Positions 12,407-24,518 of a DNA stretch of 64,000 nucleotides are shown here, piece after piece (within the stretch, counting starts at the first letter, position 1; each line of letters begins with the position of its first letter). The notes below the pieces were generated by a model, which did no database searches, was not told the origin of the DNA, and was given only the letters and a program-made list of their open reading frames with translations. Source of the stretch: Liolophura sinensis (Eukaryota; Mollusca; Polyplacophora; Chitonida; Chitonidae); contig NC_088298.1 in the NCBI RefSeq assembly GCF_032854445.1, positions 20,485,295 through 20,549,294 on the forward strand, written 5' to 3'. A program made the position numbers and the translations under genes.

Positions 12407-12559
12407 CCACGTAATCAGTAAGACAAACTTAAAAACTGCGGGTGAAATAGCTTTCCTGGCTTCTTGTAGGTTGTGTTGTTTGTCCAGCGTTTCAAAAATT
12501 TTGCTATCCAGTGGCGGCATTGATTTGAGGACAAAAGCGTTGGATGTTGGCAACCATTG
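12407..12559 (-). CDS. Candidate internal exon, unknown protein
   Basis: Read on the minus strand, 153 bp (51 codons) lie between a possible acceptor (GCATGTCAG, weak pyrimidine tract) and a reasonable donor (GTATGT). Both boundaries are phase 0 and the frame has no stop. The product starts QWLPTSNAFVLK, continues SMPPLDSKIFETLDKQHNLQ and ends with a hydrophobic stretch FVLLITW. Residue composition looks protein-like and not repeat-derived. I do not recognise the family. A stop codon lies a few codons upstream of the proposed acceptor, so the call depends on that splice site. It is on the same strand and has the same phase as the well-supported exon at 63661-63792, which is compatible with one long gene but does not prove it. 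Confidence 0.3.
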
Positions 12560-13764
12560 CTGACATGCTTTCGGTCAGTGGGTTGCTGATATTAATTGTT
12601 CTCGCCATTACTCCTGGAATATCTTTTGTCTCGACTTGCTAAATCTGTCGATAGACGGACAATAGTTTGAACCTCACAAATTCTTCGGTCATTTTTTTTA
12701 CTCACGCTAACGAGCTCAGCAAGATAGAGAGGAGGGGGAAAAAAAAAAAAGATGGTATTGCCTCAGGTAGGTTTCTGATGGGTTTTCCACGAAACTTGCA
12801 TTACAGTAAAAATCACTTGTTCAGATCAAGACGCCATATTGGCTAAGCTAATGCTATTCCCCCTGTGAAGCGTATAGCTCATTTCTCAATGCAATTCGAA
12901 AAAAACTCATTCATAATTGTGAAACAGAAAATACATACATGTAGCTCTGTACAGAATACCAGATTGGAGAATGTTCAATAAAAAAAACCAATATAGAGAA
13001 AAAAACATAAGAAAGACAGAAAAAAACAGATTAGCAATTCTCAATGGAACAAAGTCTCATCTTCAAAGTTGAAATGGATATGTTTTTTCACTGGCTATAA
13101 ACTCTTGACCTTAAGTCATTCCAAGGTCAAGAGTCTTGAAAGTTTAAGCCACAAGTGAGTGAGTGAGTGACTGACTGATCCAATTAACTTCACAACTGAC
13201 CACTGATGACTCAGGAATAATAAAACGCTCTCTGATCTAAATCTGATTTCAAAATAATCACGTCACAGTCATTTTTTACCCAACGGTTGGGCAAGCCTTT
13301 CCACCATATTAGTACACATACGACACAACAGCAAAATCTACGAGGCTCCGCTGACATCACTTGTCTTTATTATCTCTTTATCCCATTTCGGAAGCACCTT
13401 ATTTTGAATAATTCACATGCTTAAATGACAACCTTTTTCCGCTAAACTCCTCTTTATATGCTAGCCACTTCGCGACCAAATAGGAGGACATTTATCAGTC
13501 TCCGACGGAACCTCTTTATCGTTCAGGACACGGATAACGGCAAAAGTATCCTCTGAATGTGTTATTAGACTAGATTTACAAAAATTCTCTTCAAACTCTT
13601 ACAAGGTCATGTAAAACAACGTTTTTCTCAGGACAGAAAATTTTCTATCCTACAAATTTTGTTCACGACTAACTTAACTTTAATACACAGTGAAATCAGC
13701 ATACCATGACATTATTAATAATCAAGCCATTGTGAAATGGTTCTATACAAGCCTATAGTTCCAA
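12560..13764. other. No gene seen
   Basis: A short GTGA run lies at about 13155-13180. The region 13290-13560 looks unique and a little GC-richer, without a convincing exon. Confidence 0.45.
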
Positions 13765-13907
13765 AAATAAAAGAGCGGTGGAAATCCGTCCTGCAACAAG
13801 GAGGCACATTACACGTACATACACCCTAAGGATTCCTTCGTCGTCATATGACTCAAAAATTGTTGAGTATGACGTTAAACCCCAAGCACTCACTCACATC
13901 ACTCACT
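13765..13907 (+). mobile_element. SINE-2 copy, 5'-truncated, with 12-bp TSD
   Basis: Matches the 3' part of the full SINE-2 at 42751-43104 in inverse orientation: GAGCGGTGGAAATCCGTCCT, CGTCGTCATATGACTCAAAA, then a CACTCACT simple tail. It is flanked by perfect 12-bp copies of CTATAGTTCCAA (13753-13764 and 13908-13919). Confidence 0.92.
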
Positions 13908-13934
13908 CTATAGTTCCAAGAAAAAAGTGATACA

Positions 13935-14150
13935 CACCGTAATTCCTCAATCTTTTTGCATGTGAAAGAGCAACTTACAGTGTATGCACATTTCTAATTT
14001 GATTTTGAAGACAAAACTACAATGGTTGGGTTGGCCACTTTCACGGCTTCACAAAAAGTATAATTTTATCACTCTATACTGAATACTGCCTTTCGAATAT
14101 GCTTGAATGAACACCTTGAAAACATGCAGAAAGGTTGCCGAATTACAGTA
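13935..14150 (-). mobile_element. MITE family A copy 4
   Basis: Reads on plus from CACCGTAATTCCTCAATC through TATGCACATTTCTAATTTGA, ACAATGGTTGGGTTGGCC and GCTTGAATGAACACCTTG to GCCGAATTACAGTA, i.e. the family consensus reversed. Confidence 0.85.
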
Positions 14151-16115
14151 TATGCAATAGGCAAAAAACTGCTGATTAGACAGCTATAGTTCAAACAACT
14201 TGTCAGTGTAACTGAGTTATCACAAAAAAAAAAACAAAAAAAACACTGACATACAATGATATATTATAATAGTTTCAGAAAAACAAAATAACCCCCCCCC
14301 CCCCTCCAAAAAAAATGACCTAACAAATCACAAGCCCATCAGGATAGCAATGTATATCAATTAGACTTACATATATCAAAACACTACAAGAAGAAGTGAA
14401 ACTGATTTGAGTCAGGTAACCCACACGTGTAGTTTATTTCCCGCCTATAATTGTTTTATCGTGCCAAAAAGCAACAGTTTCACCTGAATGTATGCCACGA
14501 TGATGATGATTTGTTTGGATGACTGTTCCATTCAAGCCAAAACTAGAAAACAAACAAGGTGATATCCTACCAAAATACATGTCTAAATACTGTATATAAC
14601 CAAAAACTCCATATCCTACTATCGTGTTCACAAGGACGTTTCGTAAGGTCGATTGAAATCTTAAACCTGATAGAAAAATGTTAGTCTCAGCAGCAAAAGT
14701 CTTTTTTTTTTACTTTTATTCGCTTATTTTAATCCACTTTTTTTTGGACAAAATTTTAGGTGATTTACCGCATGGTGCCAACAAAGAAAAAAAAAAAAAC
14801 TTTGATATTGGAGTGAGTAAACATGACACTGAGTTCTGTTCCATGTACCTCCTTAATGGTGTGGTAATACTAAACATGAGACCTTTCAGAGAAAACAATA
14901 ACATTGAAATGGCAACAAATTTCGTGGGCAGACATTCAGAGAATGCGGCTAAGGCGCCAAAACTAACGGTATTACGCTGTCGGATGGCTGATGGTTCAGA
15001 ATCATATCCGCGGTTGACTATCGCCGTAGACTCTCTGGAGCCGTCGAGCCTCCATGAAGCTGGAGCGGGTAACGGAATTTGGTTCTCCGCACAGAGAACC
15101 ACTGATGAATGACAAGACAGATCTCTTGTAATCTCCAATCAATAGTGTAAAACACAGCCTAGGACATTAAATAGAGCGTTCACTCACTTTCGACAGTTTC
15201 AACAATGACGATGCAGGCGCCGCGAGAGCATTTTTTTTTTTTCACCTCCCACTTTGGATGGTAAATTCCTCGAAGCAAAATATGACTTTTGAGAAGGAAA
15301 ATTATTTAATATCCTTCCTTGAAGTATTGAATTTTCAATAGAATTTGTCCCCTGCTGTTTTGATTGGATGAGCTTAGACAGTGCTCTGACAAAGAGCCTT
15401 AAGCATGGGGGGCATTTGAAGATCACAGTTTATTACTCTAGCACGTTATCTGTAAATCTCTAACATCATACTGGTTCACTTCATACAGTCCCTGGTTCAT
15501 GCCCTTCATCTCCTGGGCGAAAAATAGATGAATTTAACTGGCTCCTTTTAAAGAGTCCATCATCAGGTTTTATAAGAATTCATAAAATGAAAACATGACA
15601 GCAGTCTTGAGTGGAGAAAGGGTGTGAGTTATGCTATTTATTTACAAATATAGTTTTTTTTCAATTGTTGTTTATTGAGATACACAGAGCGTTTTAATTC
15701 GTTCACTGACAACCAGTTTCATGGGTGAACAAAACCAAAGTGCCCGGGGTAAAACCACCAACTTCTGGCAATGAAGTTACTGACAACTTTTACAATATGT
15801 GATGCACAGATTTGTAACATTTTGGTGGCAGACAAATACTACAACTGATTTTCAGTTTGTATTGAAAGTAAGACTCTGCAAATTGGTCAAAAAGCCAGGA
15901 CAGATGGCCCTATATTCAGTCACTGAGGCTCAATGGACGATGAGATCCAGGAAATTTATACATTTTATTTATTTCATAGTATAAAGGGGTAAACATATAA
16001 ACAGACAGCAAGTAAGCATGTGTTAAATACTGTCAAATACTCTGATTTGATTTCATTTGATTTGAGTTTTTATGGTGTGTTAAATAGTTTGGAAGCATCA
16101 TTTATTATTATTCAG
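14151..16115. other. No gene seen; one GC-richer island
   Basis: Includes an A/C low-complexity stretch (14228-14330) and the island listed separately at 14890-15115. The remainder is unassigned. Confidence 0.5.
14890..15115. other. GC-richer island with open frames on both strands
   Basis: Both strands stay open (frames of 144 and 140 codons extend through it), and the sequence is denser in CG than its flanks. A short inverted repeat GGTTCTCCGCACAGAGAACC lies at about 15080-15100. Neither product (GGTTCTC-side plus frame ending ..WFSAQRTTDE, minus frame with ..RGYDSEPSAIRQRNTVSFG..) is recognised and clear splice sites are lacking. A conserved non-coding element, an exon or an old transposon fragment are all possible. 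Confidence 0.3.
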
Positions 16116-16306
16116 TCACTGTAATTCTCCAAGCTTTTTGCATGTTCGCATGGTGTTTATTCAAGTATATTTTGTAGGCATTATTCTGTGTAGATCTGAT
16201 AAAAGTATACTTTCTGTGAAGCCCTAAAATTAGCTTATCCGTCCAATGTCGTGTCATCTCCAAAATCAAGTTAAAAATGTGCATAAATTGCAATAAAAAC
16301 TGCAGG
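16116..16306 (+). mobile_element. MITE family A copy 5, 3'-truncated
   Basis: Starts TCACTGTAATTCTCCAAGC, contains GGCATTATTCTGTGTAGA and ATAAAAGTATACTTTCTGTG, and follows the consensus to GTGCATAAATTGCAATAAAA, after which it is lost before the right terminus. Confidence 0.8.
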
Positions 16307-17723
16307 AAAGTGGGTAATACTGAAAATAATACCACATTTCATCACATGTGTGATGAAGTCTGTATAATAGAATTTTTCGTAAAAATGGATAAGCCTGCCA
16401 TGTATTGCCTGCATGCATTCTGCCTGTTTTTTTTTACAAGAAGTAAATTTCCGATGTGACGATAAAGACTGTAACCAAAAAGGATACAGAGAGTATAAAA
16501 CAAAATGCAACAGAGGTCAGAGTTCACAAGGTCATCTCTGAGATATTTCACAACAAAGATTGTGGCCAATGGACAAAGAGAACATTTACATTAGTCATGA
16601 AAGGAAATTATGGAACAAAGGTCGACGTCTTTTTACAAGGGGGTAATACAGAGGTATCATGTTCTTGGACAACCAGAATTCAGGCAAAGGGCTGGACGTT
16701 CATAAAAAACTTGTGCATTATTTTCCAAAGGTGAACTGCAAAATAACAAGGGTGAAGTGAAATTCACTATTACCATGATACAGGCTGATCGGGAGAAATC
16801 CTTGTTCATCTGGCCATATTTGGAATTAAGTACGGAAGTAAAACGGCCATAAAATCTGATCCTCTCTGGCAAACCCCACCAATCTTCCTGAATTATCCCC
16901 AGCTTAAAGGCAACGGTCTTTGAGATGAAGGTCGTAAAATATAAAACAGGCGGTCCAAAAAGAAAACAAGAATAAGATAAAAAAAAAAAAGGTTTTTTTT
17001 TCTTTTCGTAATTCTTTCAGAAAGGCACTATGATTTGCTCTGCCAGTGGACCAACATCCATTCCTAGTTTAAACCGAAATGCCAGCGGCAGATCCATCAT
17101 CGAACAATTGAGAAACAGGGGTAGGACTTGTTGTAGAGCACACTATAATACATAAAAAAAAATCTATGCCCAGCAGCAAAGGCTGGATAGTAATCATTGT
17201 TGAAAGACACTAAGCAAATTGTAACGATGCTTTCATTGGAAGATTCTTTTTCTCTTTTTTTTTCTTGGCATTCTGACCTTGTACATTTTATAGGTCAAAC
17301 GAAACGTTTTACCCACAAGCCCTTGACAAGTTAGCAGTTTTGTCGAAGTTGCAAGCTTTAACGTGTGAAACTGACAAGTTATACTGATGACAAGTTATAA
17401 TGATGACGGGTTATACTGATGACAAGTTATACTGATGACGCATTTAATGCTTTGACGCTGAAAGTCTTATTTTGTAGCTGGAAGCTGTTCCATCAAACAA
17501 GACAATGCTGGAAACGAGTGGAAACTTGATATTTAGAGCCACACAAAAACTAAGAAGATTTGGGGCCAATAGTGAAAAAATTCATGTCTGTAACACCCAA
17601 TTTCAAATTCTGACACTAAAACTGTATACAAGAAGGGAGGAGGGAGAATTTTAAAATAAGGATACTATAAAGGGTATGGGTTTGTTTTAATTAACCTATT
17701 TACTAGGCTGTTGCTTAATGTCA
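16307..17723. other. No gene seen; small tandem repeat
   Basis: About four units of an 18-19 bp motif around TGACAAGTTATACTGATGAC lie at 17368-17440. A 92-codon plus-strand frame at 16456-16734 has no recognisable product. Confidence 0.5.
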
Positions 17724-17852
17724 TATTTATTTATTCATTTATTTATTTGATTGGTGTTTTACGCCGTACTCAAGATATATTTCACTTATATGAAGGCAGC
17801 CAGCATTATGGTGGGAGGAAACCGGGCAGAACCCGGGGGAAACCCATGACAC
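17724..17852 (-). mobile_element. SINE-1 copy, 5'-truncated
   Basis: ATTTATTTATTTGATTGGTG tail side, then TTTACGCCGTACTCAAGATA, GCCAGCATTATGGTGGGAGG and CCCGGGGGAAACCCATGAC. One of the better-preserved bodies in the window, without the head. Confidence 0.9.
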
Positions 17853-18595
17853 TGGCCAGCCCATCGTACATTACATCCATGTTTGATAAATGTAACAAAA
17901 AAAAAAATAAAGACACCCAAAAAATCACTCTTCACAAAAGTGCTTTCCAAACTGTACCCGTTCAACCGGTTTACAAGGCCATGGTGTGCGAGAATTAGGG
18001 TGTCTTGTGGTGAGCAATTAGTCACCTGAGCAGATATCTTCTAATGGTAACAAACATGTCATTCTTTCAAACCGCAAAATAAAGTTGTGGGAGGATTGAA
18101 AAAAGAAAACATTCTGACAACTAATGTGAAGCATATATTTACTTAAGGAAAAGCAAACTAAATCCACAAAAAACACGGTGATAGTGACAGAGTTTAAAGA
18201 ATTAAAGCACTAAAGAGCACCTGCTTACACCTTTATCTCCTCCGATATCAAGTGGTATAATAATACTGATTTTTAACAGATTTATTGTAATGTCGCTTAC
18301 CTAGTAAATGTGCATGTAAAAACCACTCAAATACATTTAAATACCATAAAGAGGAGTAAAGAAAAGCAAATTTTAACTGCCCAAGCCAGCCGACACAGAA
18401 GAGATACATGTAGACTATTAAATTACCAGACAACCTGCACATTTGTATATAAGCTTTACTACTTAATATGTGAAAGCACAGTAATTCCTTTAATCATAAT
18501 TTTTAGTCATTAAAACAAATAAAGACATATATATATTCTTAGCAGAATACCTGCTTTTTTGAAGAGCTAAAATAAATCAAACTCTGTTAAATAAA

Positions 18596-18660
18596 CTGAT
18601 AAAAAGACAGCACAAGCCCCCCCACTCCCCCCCACACATACACACACACACACACATATA
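18596..18660. repeat. C-rich tract plus CA dinucleotide run
   Basis: CCCCCCCACTCCCCCCCACA is followed by (CA)n and TATA-rich sequence. Confidence 0.85.
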
Positions 18661-18826
18661 CTGTATATACTGTTTATGTATATTACTGTTTTTTGAGCTC
18701 AAAGATCTAACAAGTGACACAATAATGTACTTACTGTACCTGAAAACAAGAAAAAAACATCATCGTTGTCTTGAAGATACTATATATAATAGTACACATG
18801 CATGCGAACAAAATGTTTTATGATTT

Positions 18827-18932
18827 GGTCTGCCCGTTTTCCTCCAACCATAATGCTGGCTGTTGTTGTATACACGTAAGGGGGAAATATTCTTGAGTAG
18901 GGCGTAAAACATCAATCAAATAAATAAATAAA
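18827..18932 (+). mobile_element. SINE-1 fragment
   Basis: Plus orientation: CCGTTTTCCTCCAACCATAA, CTGGCTGTTGTTGTATAC, AATATTCTTGAGTAGGGCGT and the tail AATCAAATAAATAAATAAAT. Confidence 0.88.
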
Positions 18933-19696
18933 TCTTACACTTTGGTTTGTACCTGTAGATCGTGTGTCACATGAACACTCCATATTAGGGTCACATTTTT
19001 TGGGAGATCTTCGGTATCTTTATTAATTCATTGGTACATTATACTATGAGATGAAAAGGTTACAAATAGAATCCCAGCATTCATTAATTCTATTACTTCT
19101 TTCTAAATTATTCATGTCTGCCCCTGTCTTCACTGCTTCATATCGGTGTATCGACTGATATTTTCACACAAATATCTGCCAGTATATTGGCGTTTTTACA
19201 AGAATACAGCTCAGCCAATCAAAAGAGGATGACAAGTATTTGATTGCCACTCGATAAGCACCAGACAAATTTTGAGCGAAGACGCATGACTGAGGAAATA
19301 CACTTTGGAGGAGGCTGCGCAGAATGGCTGAATCCCTTGGCAGTGGGATGTATTCAGAGACACATGTTCTATCAACAGCACATAAAGACATACGGAGAAG
19401 GCCGTGTGTTGCACACAGCACGAGTTGTCCTGTATCAGGTTTTGTCAGACCTGCATTACAGGTAATTACAAAGACTCTTCATGAACAAGAAGGATTTATT
19501 TCCTTGTGTCCCGACGAACAAATAATAACTGGCACATCTCGTCTAAGATGAGGCATAATTATATACGTGTACGCAAAACTCAAGAGCCCTGCAAACATGA
19601 TTCCATCAGCAACTTCAGTTTTCAAAAATAACTGTTCAGCTAAAACCAAAAAGACAAAAAAAAAAAAAAAATTCTTCTTAATTTTTTTTTTAAAGA
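18933..19696. other. No gene seen
   Basis: The part 19200-19470 has open frames on both strands but no recognised product or splice boundaries. Confidence 0.45.
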
Positions 19697-19988
19697 GCAC
19701 ACCAATCATATTTTGTGTTATATAGGCAAGCCGACACTAAAAATATCCCAAAATGGAACAAAAATAAAACTGAAAATACATGTTTTCATTTTGTCCGATC
19801 TCAATATTTTTATGATTTTTCCTGTTTTCAAGGCTTTCAGATAATGTAAATATGTCTTAAAAAGGAAAAAAATTGCTACAGCCGTCCACATTTCACGCAA
19901 ACTAGAGGATTTTACACCCTCCTCCGACATTAAAAAAAAAAGACTTATTCTGCCCTTAAATCAACAATTTAAATTGGTGTGGCCTAAT
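19697..19988 (+). mobile_element. Family C element copy 1
   Basis: About 290 bp. The ends are related as inverted repeats: GCACACCAAT at the left and ATTGGTGTGGCCT at the right. The body (GGAACAAAAATAAAACTGAA, ATTTTTATGATTTTTCCTGT, ATATGTCTTAAAAAGGAAA) recurs at 25194-25461 and 48705-49028. It has no coding capacity and looks like a short non-autonomous DNA transposon. Confidence 0.7.
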
Positions 19989-20049
19989 GAACAACCGAAC
20001 AGTTAAGAGTTCAAATGTTTCAAAACATCTTTAAACTACATACAGCACC

Positions 20050-20264
20050 TACTGTAACTCTTCACCCTTTTGTATGTTTGCAGGGTGTTTATTTTAGCAT
20101 ATTCTGAGTGTATTATGTGGGCTGATAAAATTATACTTTTTGTGAAGCCCTGAAATTGGCCAATCCATCCAATGTGGTTTTGTCTCCAAAACCAAATGAA
20201 AAAGGTGCATAAATTGCACTGACAACTGTTCTTTCATATCCAAAAAGGTTGAGGAATAGGTGTA
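20050..20264 (+). mobile_element. MITE family A copy 6
   Basis: TACTGTAACTCTTCACCC start, CAGGGTGTTTATTTTAGCAT, TTGTGAAGCCCTGAAATTGG, CAATCCATCCAATGTGG and AAAAAGGTTGAGGAATAGG at the end. Confidence 0.88.
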
Positions 20265-21821
20265 CATGTGAAACAATAATTCTAATCATGAAGAGAATGT
20301 TGTTCAGTATGGGATGGCCACTCTTAAAACATGAAATATGTACATCCGTGCATATACTACACTGTATGCAAATGTAACCTACCTTCTTGAAATAACAAGA
20401 CTATAAATCAAAGTAACTAGTTCAGGAAAGGCTTCCAACAATTGTTGCATGATTTTGCCTCTCTTTACGCTATCACGGGAGAAAAGTCTGGCGAAATCAG
20501 GCTAACTTACCAGAGGATGAAAAATACATTTTGCATCATTTCTGTCTCTTTTGTCTCTGGGTTTTGTTTTGTTTTTTTTTGTCCATTTGGTCATTTTTTT
20601 TTTCTTTTCCTTGTAGACATGAATAAATCATGTGGTATAAAGAATTTGTTCATCAGCATAAGTCCAGGCTTTAATGAATATGCCAGACGCAATTTTCACA
20701 TGCTGCCAAGTCACGGTAGAGATTCCATTTATTATCTGAACAAAAGAGGGAAGGGAAAAAAAAAAAACAAAAAACAAAAAAAAAACAAGGGCTATGGTGT
20801 TACAATTTGAAAGTTAGACAACTCACCTGTGAATAATGACACATTACAGGTAACTTTAGTAATCAAACTCATCCATCAAATTACAGAAATGTCCATGTAA
20901 CAAACCGTTCTATCATCACCTGTCTAAAATCGGACACTTAATGCCCTGGGGCTAAGATTTAAACTTCACAATCTAAATGCTTTATTGGCTAAGAGCTCCA
21001 TTTTATCGCCAAAAAAATTACATCAACATCTACCTTTTAGCTTGATATGCCTACAGAGGACAATAAACTTCTGGGAGAATTAAGTGTCCTTCAAATTGCT
21101 AAGAAAAACACATTTGCTAAATTCTAAGACACCTGCTTATATCACAATTTTAATTAATATTTTCTCATCACATCTATGGTAATGGAGTAGATTTAATGTG
21201 AAAAGCCATAATTAAGTCACACATAGGCAATACACACAAAACAATTCAGCTGTCAGCTGCTAATGAGTGGAGTCCAGAATTCATAAAGGAATTCGAAAAT
21301 AAAAAAAGTTACAATGTGGGTGTTTCATAATTTATTCAAAATCAAATAAACAATGTCACAAAAGTTAATGTAATGAGTTTCCACAGATATCCCGTTGTGC
21401 CAGAAATGTAATGCATTCACTGTGATTAAATTCATAACATGATATGAATTCTTCCTCTTCAAAGTTGTTTAATAAGGTCTATTTTAAAAGTATATAATGC
21501 TATCTAAAAATTGAATTTTATGACTTCCTGTAAAATTTAGAACAATAAAACAGTGGGGCCAACTTTTACAAAACTTTGTAAGTCACATTTCTCAACTTTT
21601 TTCATAGAAGACAATGCCTAGGTTATAGCTGCATAATGCGACGTCACTTAAAACAAAAATTATGAAAAACTGATTTACCAAGTTTTCTTAAAGTCGCCCC
21701 ATACTATTTAATAAGTTTTACTTAACTGATTTTACCTTTATTCAGGTGTCATTATAATTAAATGATGATATATCGCATGGACACAGAAACAATCATTTTT
21801 CAGCAAGATGTAGATTTTAGT
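20265..21821. other. No gene seen
   Basis: AT-rich sequence with T- and A-runs (20570-20800). A 122-codon frame here is built largely from these runs and has no recognisable product. Confidence 0.5.
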
Positions 21822-22032
21822 GCCCTGTATTCTTCCACCTTTTCACACCTGTTTGCAAGGTGTTTATTTAACCATAATCTGAGGGGTTTAGTTTGTGCAG
21901 ACTGATAACACTACGCTTTTTGTGAAGCTCTGAAACTGGCCAACCCAACTCCAAAACGAAATGAAAAATGTGTACGAATTGCACTGAAAGTTGTTCTTTG
22001 ACATGCGAAAACCATGAGGAATTAAGGCAATA
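21822..22032 (+). mobile_element. MITE family A copy 7
   Basis: Left end CCCTGTATTCTTCCACCTT, then GCAAGGTGTTTATTTAACC, TTTTTGTGAAGCTCTGAAAC and a right end CATGAGGAATTAAGGC. Both termini have decayed. Confidence 0.82.
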
Positions 22033-22271
22033 CAAAACAAAGAAAAAAATTTGGACTTTCACTCATCAAAACTCACTGTTCACTGAATTTCAATGACATT
22101 AAAACTATTGTCCATCAATACCCAATATTTTCTGATACATTTACAAACATTTTGACCTAGATATACATTGTAGTGTGCCATTTAGCTTACCCTACACTTG
22201 GCTGTAGTTGTAGCCATTTGTGTTGTTGTTGACAACGCCATTCACCTATACATTTACTCTTCGAATACATG

Positions 22272-22483
22272 CATCGTCAAATGACCTGTAATTCTGCGCA
22301 TCAAAATTGCATTTTTAGACACCAATAAATCTCACAAAACATGACTATTGGTGCTGAAAATCACATTTTCCTAATGGGCTATCCCTCAACAAACCTCAAC
22401 ACACCCTTTTTTTAGAACAAAAGAACTCTGAGAATCATGTAAAATGTGAAACTCTGTCACAGACTGAGGTCATTTACTGTGTA
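22272..22483 (-). mobile_element. MITE family B copy 1
   Basis: Ends in inverted sequences related to TACCCTAAATGACC: left GTCAAATGACCTGTAATT, right GAGGTCATTTACTGTGTA. The interior shares TTTAGACACCAATAAAT, CTATTGGTGCTGAAAATC and AACTCTGAGAATCATG with the copy at 27693. Confidence 0.75.
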
Positions 22484-24293
22484 TCTATATGCAGCAGCAG
22501 ACAAACTAGGCTACTGCCATGTTTAAGTTGTTTTTCATATCCTTTGTTTCCCTCTGGCAGAAGACAAGAGGTGGCTGTCTTGACTTCGGAGGCCATTCAA
22601 CTTTTGCCCTTTAAATCTCACTCAGGTATCAGTCGGCGTTTACCTTCACAACTCTCAACAAGGCCACTTGTCAAGCGATATCAAGAGCCGTGATCAATAT
22701 CGATCGATCACTCCACGAGATCAAAGCAGTCATCTGACAGGCTTAACAACTTGTCCTTACCACTTATATATGGTCCGGTCTTAAAGGATCACAGTGGAAA
22801 GGAGGAAATGTGGGGGGAATTGGGCAGTGGGAGCCCAACGTTAAATGGAGTCGCAAAGCGATCAACATGATCAGCCATCGGGATCGAATGTACCCTTTGT
22901 GGCCTTTGAGCTGACATTTGTTTTAAGGACTTAAGGAGGTGCAGAGACTTACAGGACAAGAGCATGTAAGGAGAGTAGGGAAAGAGGGGAAAATGAGGGG
23001 AGGGGGTGGAGAAGAGAAGTAAGAGGTTAAAATAGGACTGAAAAACAAAACAGTCTGCTACACTCTTGAAAGATTGAAGATTTTGCTATAGGGCTTTGTA
23101 AGGATTGTACAGGTTTATGACAAAAAAACTCCATGTCCTTGTATGTTTCTAAAACAGAAGTATGGAAAAAAAATCAGTAAATATTAACTGAGATGTATTG
23201 CTATGATAGAAAGTGGTAAACAAACAGTAGTAATGAATACTTTTTTGTGTTTTTTTTATTCTGAGACAGTTTTATAAACCCAATGGCAATAGCACGGAAT
23301 ATACCAGAATAATGATCGTTTCTGTTTCTGCTTATTTCTTTCTTTTTTTTTTCTGATTGATGGCAGTCAGTATTTATCTATGGTGAAAACTGGCATGTCT
23401 GAAGTATAAACAACTGACTTTTGGCAAGTAACTGGCAACCTTTCCCATGTATGACATGTGCGTCATGTACATTGGTGGAAATCAAATCACCTCCAATGAA
23501 TTTCATGTAAGGCTGCACAAAAGATAGCGCTAATTATCACCTGTAAATGCCACAAGGACAAGGACAGCAAGTGAATCTTGAAAATTCCCTGTCTGATAAT
23601 GCTACTGAACCCAGTTTCATGCCAACGACAGGCAGCACCTTCACAACTCTGCCATGACCCTCTCCCACTCTGCATAATGAGTAACAAATGAACGCACAAT
23701 TACACGTACTTGAATCACACTTTCACATTTCACTTCCGTCTCCCTAAGATGTCCAATTTTCCTAATCTAATTATCAGGTGTCTCATTAAAAAATAGTGAG
23801 AATGTTAGCCACATTTAGAGACACCGTGTTTAATAGTTTCAAGAATCACAGCTGTTTTTAGAAAGTTTCATCATAGTGGCGAATGATTTGTTCAGTAAAT
23901 CACACCAATCACGCAGAAATCAATCGCAGAAATCAAACATCCACGAACAATTAAGCCAATGTCATACATGTATGATCATCGTTATAGTGACTTACAAAAT
24001 ATTGTCTGATAAATGTAGGATAAAAAAATGTTGTACGTACGCCGCTTTGTGAAACTGGACCCTGGAAGTTAGATCAGACATTCGAGAAAGAATGGTTTTG
24101 CCAACATCCAGCCCAACCAAGACAAATCTCCCTCGCCTGGATTTGATCTCAAATCCAAGACAAACAATAGTCATACTGCAGTTCTTTTAGCCTTTAAACA
24201 AAATCATTCCATACATTTTTCTGTCAACTTTGGCAAATGTATCCCAGTGTATTGCTTTGTACACAGATTGGCAAAACAGTCATTTCATAAACA
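22484..24293. other. No gene seen; GC-richer island
   Basis: Contains the island at 22550-22930 (listed separately), a purine-rich stretch near 22960-23040 and unassigned sequence. Around 24037-24130 short pieces resemble a family-D terminus (CTTTGTGAAACTGGACCCTGG). Confidence 0.45.
22550..22930. other. GC-richer unique island, possible regulatory element
   Basis: Stands out in composition from its surroundings and matches none of the dispersed repeats. It contains TGATCAATATCGATCGATCA (22693-22712 region), a partly palindromic block with ATCGAT cores of the kind bound by Onecut/Cut-type homeodomain factors. No exon structure is visible. The regulatory reading is inference. Confidence 0.3.
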
Positions 24294-24518
24294 CCTGGCC
24301 CTGGATCACGAATCAATCTTAGACTTGCGTCAAAATTTTAAATAACTTTAAAATTGTTATTTCTTTCCTAACACAGTCAAATTATTGCTTGACAATGTAA
24401 ATTCTGGGTATGTTATTGTAAAACAAATTGCATCTAACATAACAGAAAGGAACATACCAAGTTTAATGATTGAAATTTTAACTGAAGTCTAAGACAGTTT
24501 GGTGATACCGGGGCCTGA
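24294..24518. mobile_element. MITE family D copy 1, long inverted termini
   Basis: The left end CCTGGCCCTGGATCACGAAT and downstream TCTTAGACTTGCGTCAAAAT are mirrored at the right end by TTAACTGAAGTCTAAGACAG and GGTGATACCGGGGCCTG. The inverted termini run about 45 bp with mismatches around an AT-rich core of some 130 bp with no coding frame. Confidence 0.75.

Noticed and set aside
18296-18320. GTAAGC donor at a possible minus-strand splice site
   Set aside because: No open exon of useful length precedes it.
23547-23657. 36-codon plus frame starting MPQGQGQQ
   Set aside because: Reads like protein but is too short, has an in-frame stop just before the ATG and no splice signals.
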